A DNA stretch of 64,000 nucleotides from Fonsecaea monophora (taxonomy: Eukaryota; Ascomycota; Eurotiomycetes; Chaetothyriales; Herpotrichiellaceae): positions 41,363 through 105,362 of the forward strand of contig NW_019174040.1 of the NCBI RefSeq assembly GCF_001642475.1, given 5' to 3'. The notes under the pieces were generated by a model. The model had not been told where the DNA came from. It was given only the letters and a program-made list of their open reading frames with translations, and searched no databases. The stretch's first letter is position 1. Each line of letters starts with the position of its first letter. The position numbers and the translations under genes are program-made. Positions 51,833 to 63,427 of this stretch are shown piece after piece.

Positions 51833-52215
51833 GATCGGCCAGGCAGGCAGCCTACAAGTACGTATACGTTGATCGTAGCCCGTAGCAAAGAAGCGCGTGG
51901 CTTGGATGTAGCGAGGCTGAGGTTCTTTATGGGTAAATTGTTTGAATGGTGATGAAACTTGAGCCCCTATTTGTTTGTTTCCTGGTAAGGGTGAAGACAT
52001 CTTCTATCTAAGTATCTGATCTATCGGGCCCGGTTGGGCAATAAAGGAGAGTGCGATAACGAACAAGGAAAATTTCGAGCCGCACACACTTGAGTAAGGC
52101 TTTGTTGCAGTGTAGACAACTTCAAACATGTTGCCGCAGGTTGCAACCACACTTTGCACCTTTCAAGATCTGCATACTGGATCTGCCAAGTTTGTCGGAG
52201 AGAAACCTGGCACGC

Positions 52216-53585
52216 TCAATATCCGAGTAAGGCCGAGGCACCGGGCTCGCTGGAAATGTAAATGACCTCGTGGTCATCACTAAATCCGTTGAACTTGGTA
52301 GCCGAGCACCGGGTGTACGCGCCCATGTTCTCAAAGTACAACCAGTCACCGATCTCGACCACGCCAGGCAAGAAATAGCGGTCGGTGATCACGTCGATAC
52401 CATCGCAGGTAGGGCCCCAGATGGAGTACTCGATCATCTCCTGACCGCGGCCGGATGCGACGGACAGAACCTGAGGGACGGGGTGCTGGTGATCGAAGAT
52501 GATGTTGGAAAAGTTGCCGTAGACGCCGTCATTGAGGTAGAGCATGTACCCTTTCCCGCCTTCGTGATTGACCGCGACTTCGCGTCTCGCTATGACGTTC
52601 GTGGCGAGCGTGAAGGCGTTGGAGGCATAGTAGCGGCCAGGCTCGCCAATCACACGGACATTGGCCGGAAAGTATTCCTCGAGCGCCTCGTGGAGATTAC
52701 CCGCAAAGGTTTCGAATGTCTCGTCGACGAAGCCGCCTCCGACGTCCAACAGCTTGAAATCGTATCCCAGCAGGGCCGCTTGGTCGAACACGTGGCGAGC
52801 GTCTCTAACCGCCTTGTCGAAAGAGTTCGGATCGCTCGCCCCTGAGCCTATGTGGAAGCTGACGCCGACCAGGTTGAGTTCCAATGCCTTGGCGAGACCG
52901 AGCAGCTCCTCAACGTACTCCAGACTCGCCCCGTACTTTGTGCTGAGCCGGCAAGCACTTGCCGAGTCATCCGTCAAGATTCGGAGCACCAGCTCAGCGT
53001 CGGGATAGCACTCTTTGATCTTGTGCAGCTCGTCGGTATTATCAAAGGTCATCAAGCTGACACCAGCCTTGCGAGCGTGTCTCAAGTATGATTTGGTCTT
53101 GCACGGTTGGGCATAGATGATGCGACTCGGGCAAACGCCAAGCCCCAATACCAGGTCGATCTCGGCCCTAGACGCACAATCGAATCCAGTGCCCAATTTG
53201 GCCAGGAGGCGGAGCACTTCCTTGTCCGGGTTGCATTTGACCGCTGTAACAATTGTGAGCACATGCAGGAGATGGGACACAGTGGGTCAAACCCACCATA
53301 GAAGGGCTTGACTCGGCCCAGGTTCAATTTCCAGCGTAGGTGTTGACGGTACACTTCCCCCAGATCCGCCACATAAAATGCATCTTCCTCGCCGGGCTCA
53401 CAGGTGTCAACATTGATACGAGCAATCTGCTCCTTGAGGACTTTCTGGATCAGCGCCTTGGAGGCCAGACCAGTCACATCGGATTCAACGCCATGATTAG
53501 TTTCGACAAAATCGAGCTTGTCGATTTGGTTGTCAGTCAGAACTGTAGTATTGGTTTCTTCAATGGCGATAGCAGAAGGTGCCAT
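52216..53585 (-). CDS. SPE1: Ornithine decarboxylase
   Basis: PLP-dependent decarboxylase making putrescine, the first step of polyamine synthesis; cytosolic dimer. Exons on the minus strand 53585-53297 and 53243-52216; 438 residues. The PLP lysine is Lys99 in FYAVKCNPD, with AV formed at the splice junction. Further family motifs: SFHIGSG, LLDVGGGF, GEPGRYY and the catalytic Cys376 in WGPTCDGID. In-frame ATGs upstream (53591, 53636) could add up to 17 residues; I start at MAPSAIAIEE. The gap of almost 1 kb upstream leaves room for a long 5' leader, which in other fungi helps control this enzyme. Confidence 0.95.
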
Positions 53586-54531
53586 AACCATGCAAAATGG
53601 CCTTGTTAGGAGTTTGAGTGATAAGAAGTTCCCCAATAAGTGTTAGGGAGGTTTGCGGGATTCGGATCCTCTAGGAATTTGGCTGTGCCTCAGCGACTCT
53701 CCCTCACGAGGAGGAAGAACCTCGAGTGGCGACCTATGCGGCAGCTGAAATTGGGGGAAAAGCAGGTCTGGGATGTCAAGGTGAAAGCACAGAGCAGGCG
53801 TTGAGGCTTGAGGCTTCAGCAGGAGGCGGGCGAGGCTGATTAACGATGTGACGATGTCTGTATGTAGATGCACCTTGATAACGGAGAGCAAACGATGTCG
53901 AAGCCGTGAATGAGGTGCCTTTGGTGGTCCCAAAGGCAGGTCCAAGAAATTTCCTACCAGAAGTGTCGTGGGAAGCTGTGGAATGTTGCGGTGAAGAAGG
54001 TGAGGAAGTAGTGAAGAAAGGCAAAATGGTGAAAAGGTCGATGATTTTGGTGCAATTCTGGTTTTATTTTTTGCTGCAGAGGAGCGACAACGACACGGTG
54101 GTGGGGGGCAAAGTGTGGATACACCATGGGAGTCACTGTGGGAAGCTCAGCAGGAAAAAAGTCAGATCCCAGCAAGGGAGGGAGTGACCTCAACCTTTCG
54201 TAGCCACGGACGCGCCAGGGACAAGGGATCGGTGATTCAGCTAGTTGCGTTGTCTGCCAGTAGCGTATTGGTCATTTGCTGGTGCTTGGTCGTTGGATGG
54301 TTCCTCCGTTCCCGTTTCCCGCAGCTGATTTTGATCTTGATTGATTTTTTTCGTATCCGTTGTGCGGGATTTTCAGGGACGAGAGCACGTGACTGGCCCC
54401 GGATCGCCGGTATGGTTTCCCAGGGCGTCACCTAGCCGAGAGATGGGACATTTCACCGCCATTGAGGGGATACCCGGTAGGTATGAGGCAGCATGTGCTC
54501 TATTTCTTCTCGATAACGCTGGTGTGTGGCC
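53586..54531. promoter_or_regulatory. Long upstream region of ornithine decarboxylase
   Basis: 946 bases between two minus-strand genes, so it serves mostly as the ODC promoter and 5' leader. Short minus-strand frames exist (for example 53945-53643) and could be upstream ORFs if transcribed; I cannot tell. Confidence 0.45.
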
Positions 54532-55653
54532 TTAGGAGTCGTTCTGTGGCTGAGTGTCCATCTTATAGGTAAAGAACTCGGCGGTTGGTCGGTCCACGTC
54601 TTGGTCGGTGTCAATATAGGGGAGCGGAATCTTGAGGGTCTCGAGAACGTCGAAGTTTGCAGTGCGCATCCGTGCGAAGAACAAATCATCCTCGGTGTGT
54701 CGTCGCTTGAATCCAACCAGTATGACAGTTTCGGGCGTACGAGTGGCCAGTTGCCTCAAGGTCTCTACCAAGTGCAGACTGCTGTCTGGGTTGTAGATGC
54801 AATCGGAAACCAAAATGAGATCGTAATTGGCATTGGAGCTATCATCAAGGCTCGAGGCCCAATCCAACACTTCCGACCGAACTGTAGATCCTGCCACGGG
54901 CGCAGCGCATCGGATATTGCTCGCCAAAATCTCCTGAGCGTCCTCCAGGTCGGTAAGGAGAAGGTCGCATTTGACAAGCTGTGCCAATGCGATTCCTACT
55001 ATGCCGCAACCTGCACCAAGCTCCAGCACTCTAAGTCGTCTTACCTTGCTGGACTTGAACAGGGACACTAACAGTGACATTCCATCGATGGGGGAGGTAG
55101 ACAGTGCATGCGCGAAATAGACAAGAAAACCTAGACTCGCATCCCTGGTTCACCTTTTAGCGGTATCGGTTTGGAGGAAAGGAGGCTCTTACCAGATATG
55201 CCGCGCAATGCTGTCACCGGTTTCCTCCCACATCCTCACCACGCTCCTATTCGACAAAGCAATTCGTCGCTCCACGATTGGGTCCGTCCGCTGCTTATCA
55301 GACAGAAGGAAGACACAACTCCAAACATCCAGGATTTTTGGAATTTCTAATGCTTGAGAGGCAGTCTCTGTTTCCGTGGTAGTCACATGGAGGCGCACGG
55401 GTCTAGAGAGATACTTGCCAGGACAATGGACGGCAAACTTTAGAGCTCGCGATGAAGCCTGCCATGTGATAGTCTGAGAGTATAGGACACCATGGGGAGA
55501 GTTGGCCTCAACAACATCTGCGAGCAGTTTGACGTCCTCACTAAAGAATGCATCACCCAAGTCTGTGGTGACGGCTACGACTGCGGAGACGTCGATAGTC
55601 TTTTTCCCCACGTCACTTTGTGGAGTGCGCAGAAAGCGAATATATTGAACCAT
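54532..55653 (-). CDS. Family-16 (METTL21/EFM-type) methyltransferase
   Basis: S-adenosyl-methionine-dependent methyltransferase of the seven-beta-strand lysine-methyltransferase group. Exons on the minus strand 55653-55193 and 55144-54532; 357 residues. The SAM-binding motif I is VLELGAGCGIVGIAL, followed by the acidic LLLTDLEDAQEIL and the motif-IV region YDLILVSDCIYNPDSS. The join gives SIARHIWDASLGF, the usual segment before motif I in this group, which supports the acceptor chosen. The N-terminal ~150 residues are an extra domain, as in Rrg1-like fungal proteins. The substrate cannot be told; relatives modify translation factors. Confidence 0.88.
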
Positions 55654-56139
55654 AGCTCTTCTACCGTAAGATAAACAGTAAAGAAGCAGTCAAGGCTGAA
55701 ATTTGGGAGGACGAAAGATGAAGAAGTTGAAGTTGATCAGCTGGACGGTGTGGAGCGGGAAAAGTGAGGCGCACTAGTGCATGTCCCGGATAAATAGTAT
55801 CTCCGTGATCCGGCAAGCCAGGAATGGGGCACGTGGGTTGTGCCAAGCGGCGAGCGGTCAAGCTGGTCCACTCACCTTCTCCGGGATATCTTATCCCGTC
55901 ATCCGTTGTCTTCCCGCCACCCCCAGTCCGTCCCCAGACAATTAAACTGACAACTGTCTTTGCTGTTCCTGAATTACCTTACATAGGGCGTCTTGTCATG
56001 CGACGCTCGTGGAAACAAGCATGGCAATTGTGAAGTCATTCCGCCTTGATACAGCGCATGCGTCTCAAGCCCAATCATCGCCTAACTGCGCTGCCTCCCT
56101 TCCCTGCGCCGTGAATGTCGGCGCTCCTGAGCTGTCAAG
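55654..56139. promoter_or_regulatory. Divergent promoter, methyltransferase / unknown gene
   Basis: 486 bases between head-to-head genes. No distinctive element recognised. Confidence 0.5.
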
Positions 56140-57420
56140 ATGAACAATCCCGAATTCCGCCAGACCCTCCACAATATCTCTCATAACTTCGAATCTGCCA
56201 ATCAAGCCGCTCAAGAGAACATATACACATTCACCCAACGTTACGTCGACCCATGTCTTGAAAGCGTGAAATCATGCCTCTGCGCATGTACTGCGCCTTG
56301 TTTCCCGAACAGAGATGATAATATCCGACGAAGGAGAGGCCGTTCGCGTGGCAGAGCTGAATATAACTTTGATTTTTACAATGCCTGGGATGATGATGAG
56401 GCGCTTGGTGACAGCCCCTTGGGCTGGGGCAATGATGAGCTGGATAGTTTGCTCGCCGGTGGGGGCTCGCAGTCCGTTCAACCACGGAAACAAAGGACTA
56501 TGAGCTATGGTTCCCGAGGCCGACGGAAACCCTCTGGGCTACAGCCCGACTCTGAGCAGGATCCTACCATCATACCAGGCTCATCATACCTAGGGTTTTT
56601 GGAGCGGCTTCCATGGAAAATTGGCTTCAGGAAACTGCGCTATAAGCCGTCAGCCGCAGACTTGCAGGAAAACCCAGGCGGCACCCGAGTGCGAGACGTT
56701 GAAAGCCAACCATTGATAGAGGAGACAGATGAACACGACAGTACGTGGCGAAAGGGGCACGGGCGCCAGCGAAGCGATACTGCCGCTTCCAGATCAACCA
56801 CAAATTCCCTGAGTTCGCGGGGTGATCTGATTATGAGCGACGAGGACGAAGATGCGCAGCCTCTTGACGATGAGTTCGCAGTCATGCTCAGCCGACGCAC
56901 GACCAACCAAGGTTTCGCGGAAGATCAGAGCAGTGGCAAAACCAAGACATCGGGAGGCAAGCGGCCCGGGGTGTCTCGCAATTCAACCCGCACCGTCTCA
57001 TCGAAGTCGTTAAGAAGTCCTAGTGCCAAGAGCACCCACAGATCAGATTCTCAGAAGAATATTCCGCCGCTATCCTCTGACGTGGTCGAGGAGCAGCCTG
57101 AACCCCCAAGTTTGATGGACCTTCGGCGAGAAGAAGAGCAAGTGGCTCATGAGGAGGAACTGGAAATCAAACAGAAACGTGAGGCTGCACAACGCTTAGC
57201 TCTACGCCGAGGGCTGAGCTCGCGTGACGTGAAAAACATGACCAGTGCAGAAGTCAAAGTTGACGAGAACGGAAGCCATACGCCTAAAAAGCCAGATGTA
57301 ACAGAGCCGGATTCTGTACCAGCCATCGAACCATCATCTATAGATACTCAGGCCCGAGACGAAGACGAGTCCATGTCGTCAAGTATAGGTAACCCCAACG
57401 ACGGGAAAGATCCAACTTGA
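56140..57420 (+). CDS. Unrecognised fungal protein with an N-terminal Cys cluster
   Basis: 426 residues, one exon, no membrane segment or signal peptide. The N-terminal 40 residues look helical and are followed by a Cys-rich patch (SCLCACTAPCF, ~44-54), then a basic stretch RRRRGRSRGR. Cys next to basic residues could be a palmitoylation-type membrane anchor or a metal site; this is inference. The middle part has FDFYNAWDDDEALGDSPLGW and FLERLPWKIGFRKL, which look conserved rather than random. The C-terminal half is disordered, Ser/Arg-rich, with a charged coiled-coil near 330-365 (EEEQVAHEEELEIKQKREAA). I do not recognise the family. Confidence 0.75.
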   Translation: MNNPEFRQTLHNISHNFESANQAAQENIYTFTQRYVDPCLESVKSCLCACTAPCFPNRDDNIRRRRGRSRGRAEYNFDFYNAWDDDEALGDSPLGWGNDELDSLLAGGGSQSVQPRKQRTMSYGSRGRRKPSGLQPDSEQDPTIIPGSSYLGFLERLPWKIGFRKLRYKPSAADLQENPGGTRVRDVESQPLIEETDEHDSTWRKGHGRQRSDTAASRSTTNSLSSRGDLIMSDEDEDAQPLDDEFAVMLSRRTTNQGFAEDQSSGKTKTSGGKRPGVSRNSTRTVSSKSLRSPSAKSTHRSDSQKNIPPLSSDVVEEQPEPPSLMDLRREEEQVAHEEELEIKQKREAAQRLALRRGLSSRDVKNMTSAEVKVDENGSHTPKKPDVTEPDSVPAIEPSSIDTQARDEDESMSSSIGNPNDGKDPT

Positions 57421-58147
57421 TGTACGACATGGGACATCCTCACCAAGACCAGGTCATGTCTCCTGCCGTCAAATTGGCAGTCCTTGTCTCAAATGAACAT
57501 TCCGACTACAAAACCATGGCTCCTCGCAGCTATGTTGTTGGCTTGAGCTGCGGGGAACGAGACAACCACGCCTCATGAACCGACGAAATATCTCCCGCTG
57601 GCTGTATTGCTAGCTGTTCACGACGTAATGATGGGAAGGATGGCTATGATTGTGTGATGCTTAATATTGTATAGCGCAGAATTGCCTGCACACATAGTCT
57701 ACATAGCCACTGTACTTGTATTGCTGGTTGCATTTTCGAGACACTCCATGATTCCTATCTTCTGTATAGAACATGGTTCTTATCTACAACAAGCGTTATA
57801 GGTGGGGTTTCTGAGCCCACTCGCTTTAACAACAGGCCTTATCTTGTGGCTTTCTTCTTGATCCCAGGCGATTGGCTGGTGGGACATCCAACTCCCAGCA
57901 CCGCCCACTCATTCCGCGCACAGCATGCGCTCCTGCGCAGACCACCTGGTTCCCGATTTCGAATGAGGTTCACTTAGGACACAAGACACTCTATGTGACT
58001 GCCGACGATGATATCTAGACTCTACATATTGATTCCCATTGCCATGAGCTGAAGCTTTGACTTGGACCTAAGCAACGGCGTCCACATTATCCACCCTGAC
58101 AATCGACTCTAAGCCGGCCGGCTCCTCCCCGCTGACCGACCGATGGC
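57421..58147. other. Intergenic region upstream of the amino-acid permease
   Basis: 727 bases between two plus-strand genes. Nothing beyond the expected 3' UTR and promoter is recognised. Confidence 0.45.
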
Positions 58148-60280
58148 ATGAACAGTCACAGAATGGAGGACAAAAAAACATGGAGTCCTGAATCGTCGTC
58201 AAACCCTTCCGCATACGAGGCCGACATGAGGAATGTGCGACGCCCATTCACCCGCCGGCTCACCGAGTCTTTCCGGCGAGATCCCCACGCAAGTGTCACT
58301 CGGTCGGCATCGTTCAGCGCAGCTGGCGGGAAGGGATACGATGCTGAAGCGGCAGCGCAGGCGACGGCATTGTCGCCATTGTTGAGGCGGTTGAAAGGAC
58401 GACATCTACAAATGATAGCAATAGGCGGGAGCATCGGCACAGGTCTTTTTGTGGGCAGCGGGAAAGCGCTGGCATATGGCGGGCCTGCCTCGTTGCTGTT
58501 GTCATTTGCTTTGACGGGGTGCATGTTGTACTGCACAGTACAGGCGCTGGGAGAACTGTAAATACCTCCATTGACTCCACCACGGGTTGCTGATGCTAAC
58601 GACTTGTTCACAGGGCAGTTCTGTTCCCAGTCGCCGGGTCGTTCGCTTCATACTCTACGAGATTCCTGGTAAGAAGAACACAAGAGGTCTACCCTTCGTC
58701 CTCCATTCGGAGAACTGATTTGTTTCTCTCGCTCTACAGGACCCTGCCTGGGGCTTCGCCATGGGCTGGAACTACGCTTTGAATTGGTTGACGGTGTTAC
58801 CCTTGGAGATCGTGAGCGCTTCAATTACTGTGGATTACTGGGTATGGGTCATGCCGGGCGGCGATCGATATTTGGTTGACGGAAACGAGCAGGTTCAAAA
58901 TATTTCTCTGAATGCCGCTTGGGTTTCAATATTTCTGGTACTGATTGTTCTGATCAACTTCTTTGGTGTGAAAGGGTATGGAGAAGCAGAGTTTGTATTT
59001 GCCATTGTCAAGGTCACAGCCGTGATCGGATACATGTAAGTGCTCTCCCCTCTCCATCTTGTTGACATACACAGCTGACTCGTGCCGCAAGTCTTCTGGG
59101 AGTCCTCATCAATGTTATGGGCGGCGTCGACAGTCTTGGAAATCCCGACGCAAGTTACATGGGCTTCCGTCTATGGCACCATCCAGGAGCATTCCACAAC
59201 GGCTTCAAGGGCCTGTGCAGTACCTTTGTGACAGCAGCGTTTGCTTTCGCCGGCACCGAGCTGGTTGGTCTTGCGGCAGCAGAGACTGAAAATCCGAGGA
59301 AAGCATTACCTACTGCTATCAAACAGGTAAGTCTCTTGGTGCGCGCGTCTGTGGGTATCTGACTTGAAACAACAGGTATTCTGGCGTATCACACTCTTCT
59401 ATGTTGTCAGCTTGCTCCTTGTAGGCACGCTGGTGCCATACACTGATCCTCGCCTGCTCAATGGCAAGAACAGTGCCGATGCAAAGTCAGTCCTCTTTTC
59501 TAGCACGTTCTGGTCTATATCATTTTCCTAACCCCGAGCCGCAGAGCCTCCCCATTCGTCATCTCGATCCAGAACGCCGGCATCGAAGTCCTCCCGTCCG
59601 TCATGAATGTTGTCATTATGATCTCGGTTCTCTCCGTCGGGAATTCTGCAATCTACGGATCCTCGCGCACCCTTGCCGCTCTGGCAGAACAATGTCAAGC
59701 ACCCGTCTTTCTCGCCTACATTGACCGCAAGGGTCGTCCCTTGTATGCCATCATCGTCGCCTCGGTGCTGGGACTGCTGGCATACCTGGCGGCGACACAG
59801 AAGCAGCAGGACGCGTTTAACTGGATGCTCGCGCTCTCGGGCCTCAGCTCCATCTTCACCTGGAGCTCCATCTGCCTCGCGCACATCCGCTTCCGCCACG
59901 CCTGGACCCTGCAGGGCCATTCGCTGGACGAACTCGCATTCCGGTCCCCCGTGGGCATCGTCGGGTCCTGGGTCGGCCTCACCTTCAACATCCTCGTCCT
60001 GATCGCGCAGTTCTGGACCGGCTTCGCCCCCGTCGGGTACCAGCACATGTCCATCTCCGACCGCATCGTGAATTTCTTCCAGGCCTACCTGGCCGCCCCC
60101 GTCGTCGTGTTGATGTACATCGGCTACAAGATCTACATGAAGACGAACATTCTGCGAGCAAGGGACATGGACCTCTTCACGGGCAAGAGGGAGTTCAATG
60201 TCCGCGTGCTGGTGCAGGAGGAGCGAGCCGACCGCAAGAGATGGCCGCGGTGGAAGAGAATATACAAGTTTCTCTGCTGA
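58148..60280 (+). CDS. Amino-acid permease (APC superfamily, YAT family)
   Basis: Plasma-membrane proton/amino-acid symporter of the fungal YAT family (GAP1-like). Six exons: 58148-58557, 58614-58668, 58740-59035, 59092-59326, 59376-59485, 59545-60280; 613 residues. TM1 carries the family signature MIAIGGSIGTGLFVGSG after a ~95-residue cytosolic N-terminus. Next come the TM3 segment GWNYALNWLTVLPLE, TM6 VTAAFAFAGTELVGLAAAE and SVLSVGNSAIYGSSRTLAALA (TM8 region), in the usual order. The tail ends with a short basic segment. The substrate range cannot be read. It is convergent with the ZW10-like gene. Confidence 0.93.
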
Positions 60281-60904
60281 AAGGCGCGCCACATTGCCCC
60301 GTTGCTCCCTTTTTTTTTTTCTTCTTCCGGGGCCTCGGACGAGCTGCGTTAATGTATATATGATGTATGGAATCAACACCGGATTTTAAAATGGAGAGAG
60401 TTTTTCAACGACGGATCGAATATATAATGTTGTGTACCTGCTTAGCTACCTGTCTACGGACCTACCTGCCTACCTACCTATCTGGGACAGTGGGCATCTC
60501 AATCTACGTGCACGTGTCGTGTATGTATGAATACATATAATACATCACACCTTTGGCGAAGCGCTGCAGCTGTTATTTCTCACCTATCCGTGGGAAGAGG
60601 GAAAATGGTCACAAGAAGAAATATGAAAAATAATGATCAAAAAACAGTACTTGGTATACATCACGTCAAGGTCGGTATATTATATTACACTGTAGCCTCT
60701 GGCAGCTGTCTAGCCCGCTCCGGATTGAATTTCACGAGTCTCTCCTGATTGGCATTAACGTTTGCAGTTGCAGTGAGACTGTCATTTCCCATTCCCCTTC
60801 GCCCTTCTCAAGCGCACTCTCGCTCTTATCAGAGTATAGATTGTGTATTCAGGAAAGGTGAGCTTTGACCTCCACGGCCAAAACGTCGTCCCCACACCTT
60901 GGAC
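60281..60904. other. Convergent intergenic region, permease / ZW10-like
   Basis: 624 bases. Contains a T-run near 60309-60322 and CTAC-rich runs (CTACCTGCCTACCTACCTATC) near 60461-60482. It should hold both 3' UTRs. Confidence 0.5.
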
Positions 60905-63427
60905 TCATCTGGACGACCGAGAACCTTTGATGGCGGCGACGGCGCTTCGCCGGTGCGGGCTCTCGGCGAAGAGCGCCTTGATTAGATCGACCACTTCGTC
61001 GGCACTGAATTCCAAACTCAGCTCTCCTTCGGTCCACAGGTATTTGATATCGACAAGCGAGCTCTCCAAGATGTTGATCAGGTATTGGAAGCGCAGCCAG
61101 TTAGAGACGTAGACAGCTACCATGGGAACTGGCTCGTGAGGCTGCTCTGGAGTTTCAGTGGTTGCTGACGGAGGAGTCGAGAGGAAGAGGTCCTCCAGAC
61201 TGGCAATCTGCTGGCAGAAGGCGGTGAGTCTCCGCGACTCAGGTTCGGAGATGTCGTCCATCTCTTCGATTGAGGATATCACTTTGTTGATGACCATCGT
61301 TACCAGCGAGCCGATGCTTTGCATCAATGCCGATGTCGAGAGGATGGATTTCCAGTCCTTGTGCAGCGTGCGAATGCGATCAACGACGGCGGAGACGGCG
61401 TTCTCAATCTCCTGTGAGTAAGGGAACTGGGTGCACGATGTGAACCCTTGTGCCCCGTCCAACAAGTCCCACACGATGATCCGCTGGGTTTCCATCTCTT
61501 TGGAGTACGCCATTTTGGCAAACTTCTCCATAGATTTGATGTCGGCTTCGATGTGCGGCATACCTGCTGGGAGGGTCAGGTCGCGAAGTCGCTCGGTAAT
61601 GTAGAGGGAGTCGTTGTAGCGGTGGATATCGGTCAGAGCTGGTGATGCACCGTAATAACTGGGTGCGGTAGCGCGAAACATGGCCAGAGCGAGGGTCGGC
61701 AAGGTCAGGAGTCCTTTTGATGTTGTCGACGAGTCCAGGCTCTGGTGTTGGGTGTCTTCGAATGCTTGGGCATCGGAGATATCCCTGCCTATGATTTCGA
61801 TGAGATGGTCGGGGATTTCGCTGATGCTGTAGACCTCCGTCAAGGTGACCTCATGCTCGGTCTCTTGGGGTCCTCGTGCTCCATTCGTTTCTGAGAGAGC
61901 ATGTTTATCTGCCAGTTCCGACCTCGTCTCAGCAGGGCTCTCATCATCCCAGCCCCAGGCATCTCCTGCATCATCCTCGTCTTGCGACACCGAATGGCCG
62001 TTCTGTTTGTCTGCTTTGTCTTCGCTGTTCTCATCCTCGTCAAAACCCCAGCCGCTCGTGTCATCATCATCACCATTCTCGCCTGCTTTGGGGGCTTCCT
62101 CCGTCGAGGATTTGTCCTTGGGATCTTCGTCCCAACTAACGTCCCAGTCATTGGGCTCATCAGCCACTGCCTTAGCTTCTTTGGTGGCTGTTGATATGAC
62201 CTGTCTCTCGACCCGCTCAACCTGCCTGAGATGGCCCTTTGCAGATGCAAATGCTTTCCGCACAGCATCCAGTGTGGCTGCCTTGCGCTTGTTTAGCCAT
62301 GTACGCTGGATATCATCCATCCAGTCTTGCAGCTGACTTTGCCCTGTCCACTGTAGTGATTTCAGCTTGTCCATGATTACAGTCACTCTCTGTTGCAGTT
62401 TATCGAGAGTATCCAGCATTGCAAGGTCTACCGGGAGCTCGGCGATGAGCCAGTCCGACACCAGTACACTCATCAGGTGCTCAAGGATTGCGCTGACCAC
62501 AGCCATTTGTATAGTTGTGGGGAGAGAAGTTTGTAGAAAATTAAGAAGGTCAAGCACAAAGTCGAGAACCAAGTCTATAGACGGGAGAGTTGGGCTTAAC
62601 TCAATAGTCAAGGAATGCTGCTCCACCTGGTAAGTCGCAAGCTTCGATCGGGCCGTGCGTCGAAGAGGCTGGACGAGGAGTGCTCGAAGCTTGTCCGTTA
62701 GAGGTTCGACAGAGTCTTGTATATCACCTAGTTCGCTAAGAGCTCGAATAATAGCATCGGAGTTCGCTGAGTCGGATTCAGGCTCGACAGGGACTATCTC
62801 GAGGCTTGCTTTCCGCGGCTCCCTTCGAACGGAAATCTGAGCATTGAGCTTGGTGTCCAATTGCATACGAGCTTTGAGGCGTAGTTCGTCCCTGAGATCT
62901 CGAACAATGGTTGTCGTCCTAGACCTGAAATTGCTTGGAAGCCTTTTGTCCAGGTCACGCAACATTGAGGCAGCCCGACATGGGTCATCCCTGGCTAATA
63001 GCTCCTCGATTTCCCTCAATGATCCCGATGTCCGTGATATATTCTCCAGCTCCCGTCCCAGGGTCTCGGTGAAGTTGATCTCTGTGTCGAGAAGTTCAAC
63101 CTTATGTTGATAGTCTGTTGCGCGGTCGCTCAGGGCCTTGAGTTGCTGGTGCTCCTCGACAATTCGTCTCGACTCGAGTTTGCATCGGGCGATGTCCTCC
63201 TGAACCTTCTTCGCCTGGAGAATCCATTGATCCACTGAGCCAGCTCCATCACTGCTTATTTCTCTGATCTCTTCACTGATCTCATGCCGTGTTTGGGAAA
63301 TCTGCGTAAGAAGTGCCGAGATGATTGTAGAGGACAGGTCAGAAGTGAGGAGTTGTTCCGCCTGCGGAATACTGCCATTGACTATGGCATCGCATAAAGA
63401 TGTCGCCGCGTCTGATTCATTAGACAT
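60905..63427 (-). CDS. ZW10/DSL1-complex subunit
   Basis: Homolog of centromere/kinetochore protein ZW10, the DSL1-complex tether for Golgi-to-ER vesicles (yeast Dsl1 group); its kinetochore role is known mainly in animals. 840 residues, one exon. The N-terminal ~350 residues are mostly helical, with coiled-coil character (ESRRIVEEHQQLKALSDRA). A conserved-type helical block is at ~275-345. A very acidic linker at ~420-500 has repeated Trp-Asp patches (NDWDVSWDEDP, SGWGFDEDE, DAWGWDDE); in DSL1 proteins such a linker binds the COPI coat. The C-terminal helical domain starts near 530 and contains LPTLALAMFRATAPSYY. Confidence 0.9.
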   Translation of the reverse strand: MSNESDAATSLCDAIVNGSIPQAEQLLTSDLSSTIISALLTQISQTRHEISEEIREISSDGAGSVDQWILQAKKVQEDIARCKLESRRIVEEHQQLKALSDRATDYQHKVELLDTEINFTETLGRELENISRTSGSLREIEELLARDDPCRAASMLRDLDKRLPSNFRSRTTTIVRDLRDELRLKARMQLDTKLNAQISVRREPRKASLEIVPVEPESDSANSDAIIRALSELGDIQDSVEPLTDKLRALLVQPLRRTARSKLATYQVEQHSLTIELSPTLPSIDLVLDFVLDLLNFLQTSLPTTIQMAVVSAILEHLMSVLVSDWLIAELPVDLAMLDTLDKLQQRVTVIMDKLKSLQWTGQSQLQDWMDDIQRTWLNKRKAATLDAVRKAFASAKGHLRQVERVERQVISTATKEAKAVADEPNDWDVSWDEDPKDKSSTEEAPKAGENGDDDDTSGWGFDEDENSEDKADKQNGHSVSQDEDDAGDAWGWDDESPAETRSELADKHALSETNGARGPQETEHEVTLTEVYSISEIPDHLIEIIGRDISDAQAFEDTQHQSLDSSTTSKGLLTLPTLALAMFRATAPSYYGASPALTDIHRYNDSLYITERLRDLTLPAGMPHIEADIKSMEKFAKMAYSKEMETQRIIVWDLLDGAQGFTSCTQFPYSQEIENAVSAVVDRIRTLHKDWKSILSTSALMQSIGSLVTMVINKVISSIEEMDDISEPESRRLTAFCQQIASLEDLFLSTPPSATTETPEQPHEPVPMVAVYVSNWLRFQYLINILESSLVDIKYLWTEGELSLEFSADEVVDLIKALFAESPHRRSAVAAIKGSRSSR

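Larger units (their letters stand above)
51263..52215. other. Intergenic region with simple repeats
   Basis: 953 bases between two minus-strand genes. It contains two small tandem repeats, a (TGGTAC)n run at 51672-51694 and a (GCTC)n/(GCTA)n run at 51806-51832. No gene recognised. Confidence 0.5.

Noticed and set aside
59528..60379. A 283-codon minus-strand frame over the last permease exon
   Set aside because: It mirrors the GC-rich final exon of the amino-acid permease; its Asp/His/Val-rich product is typical of shadow frames.
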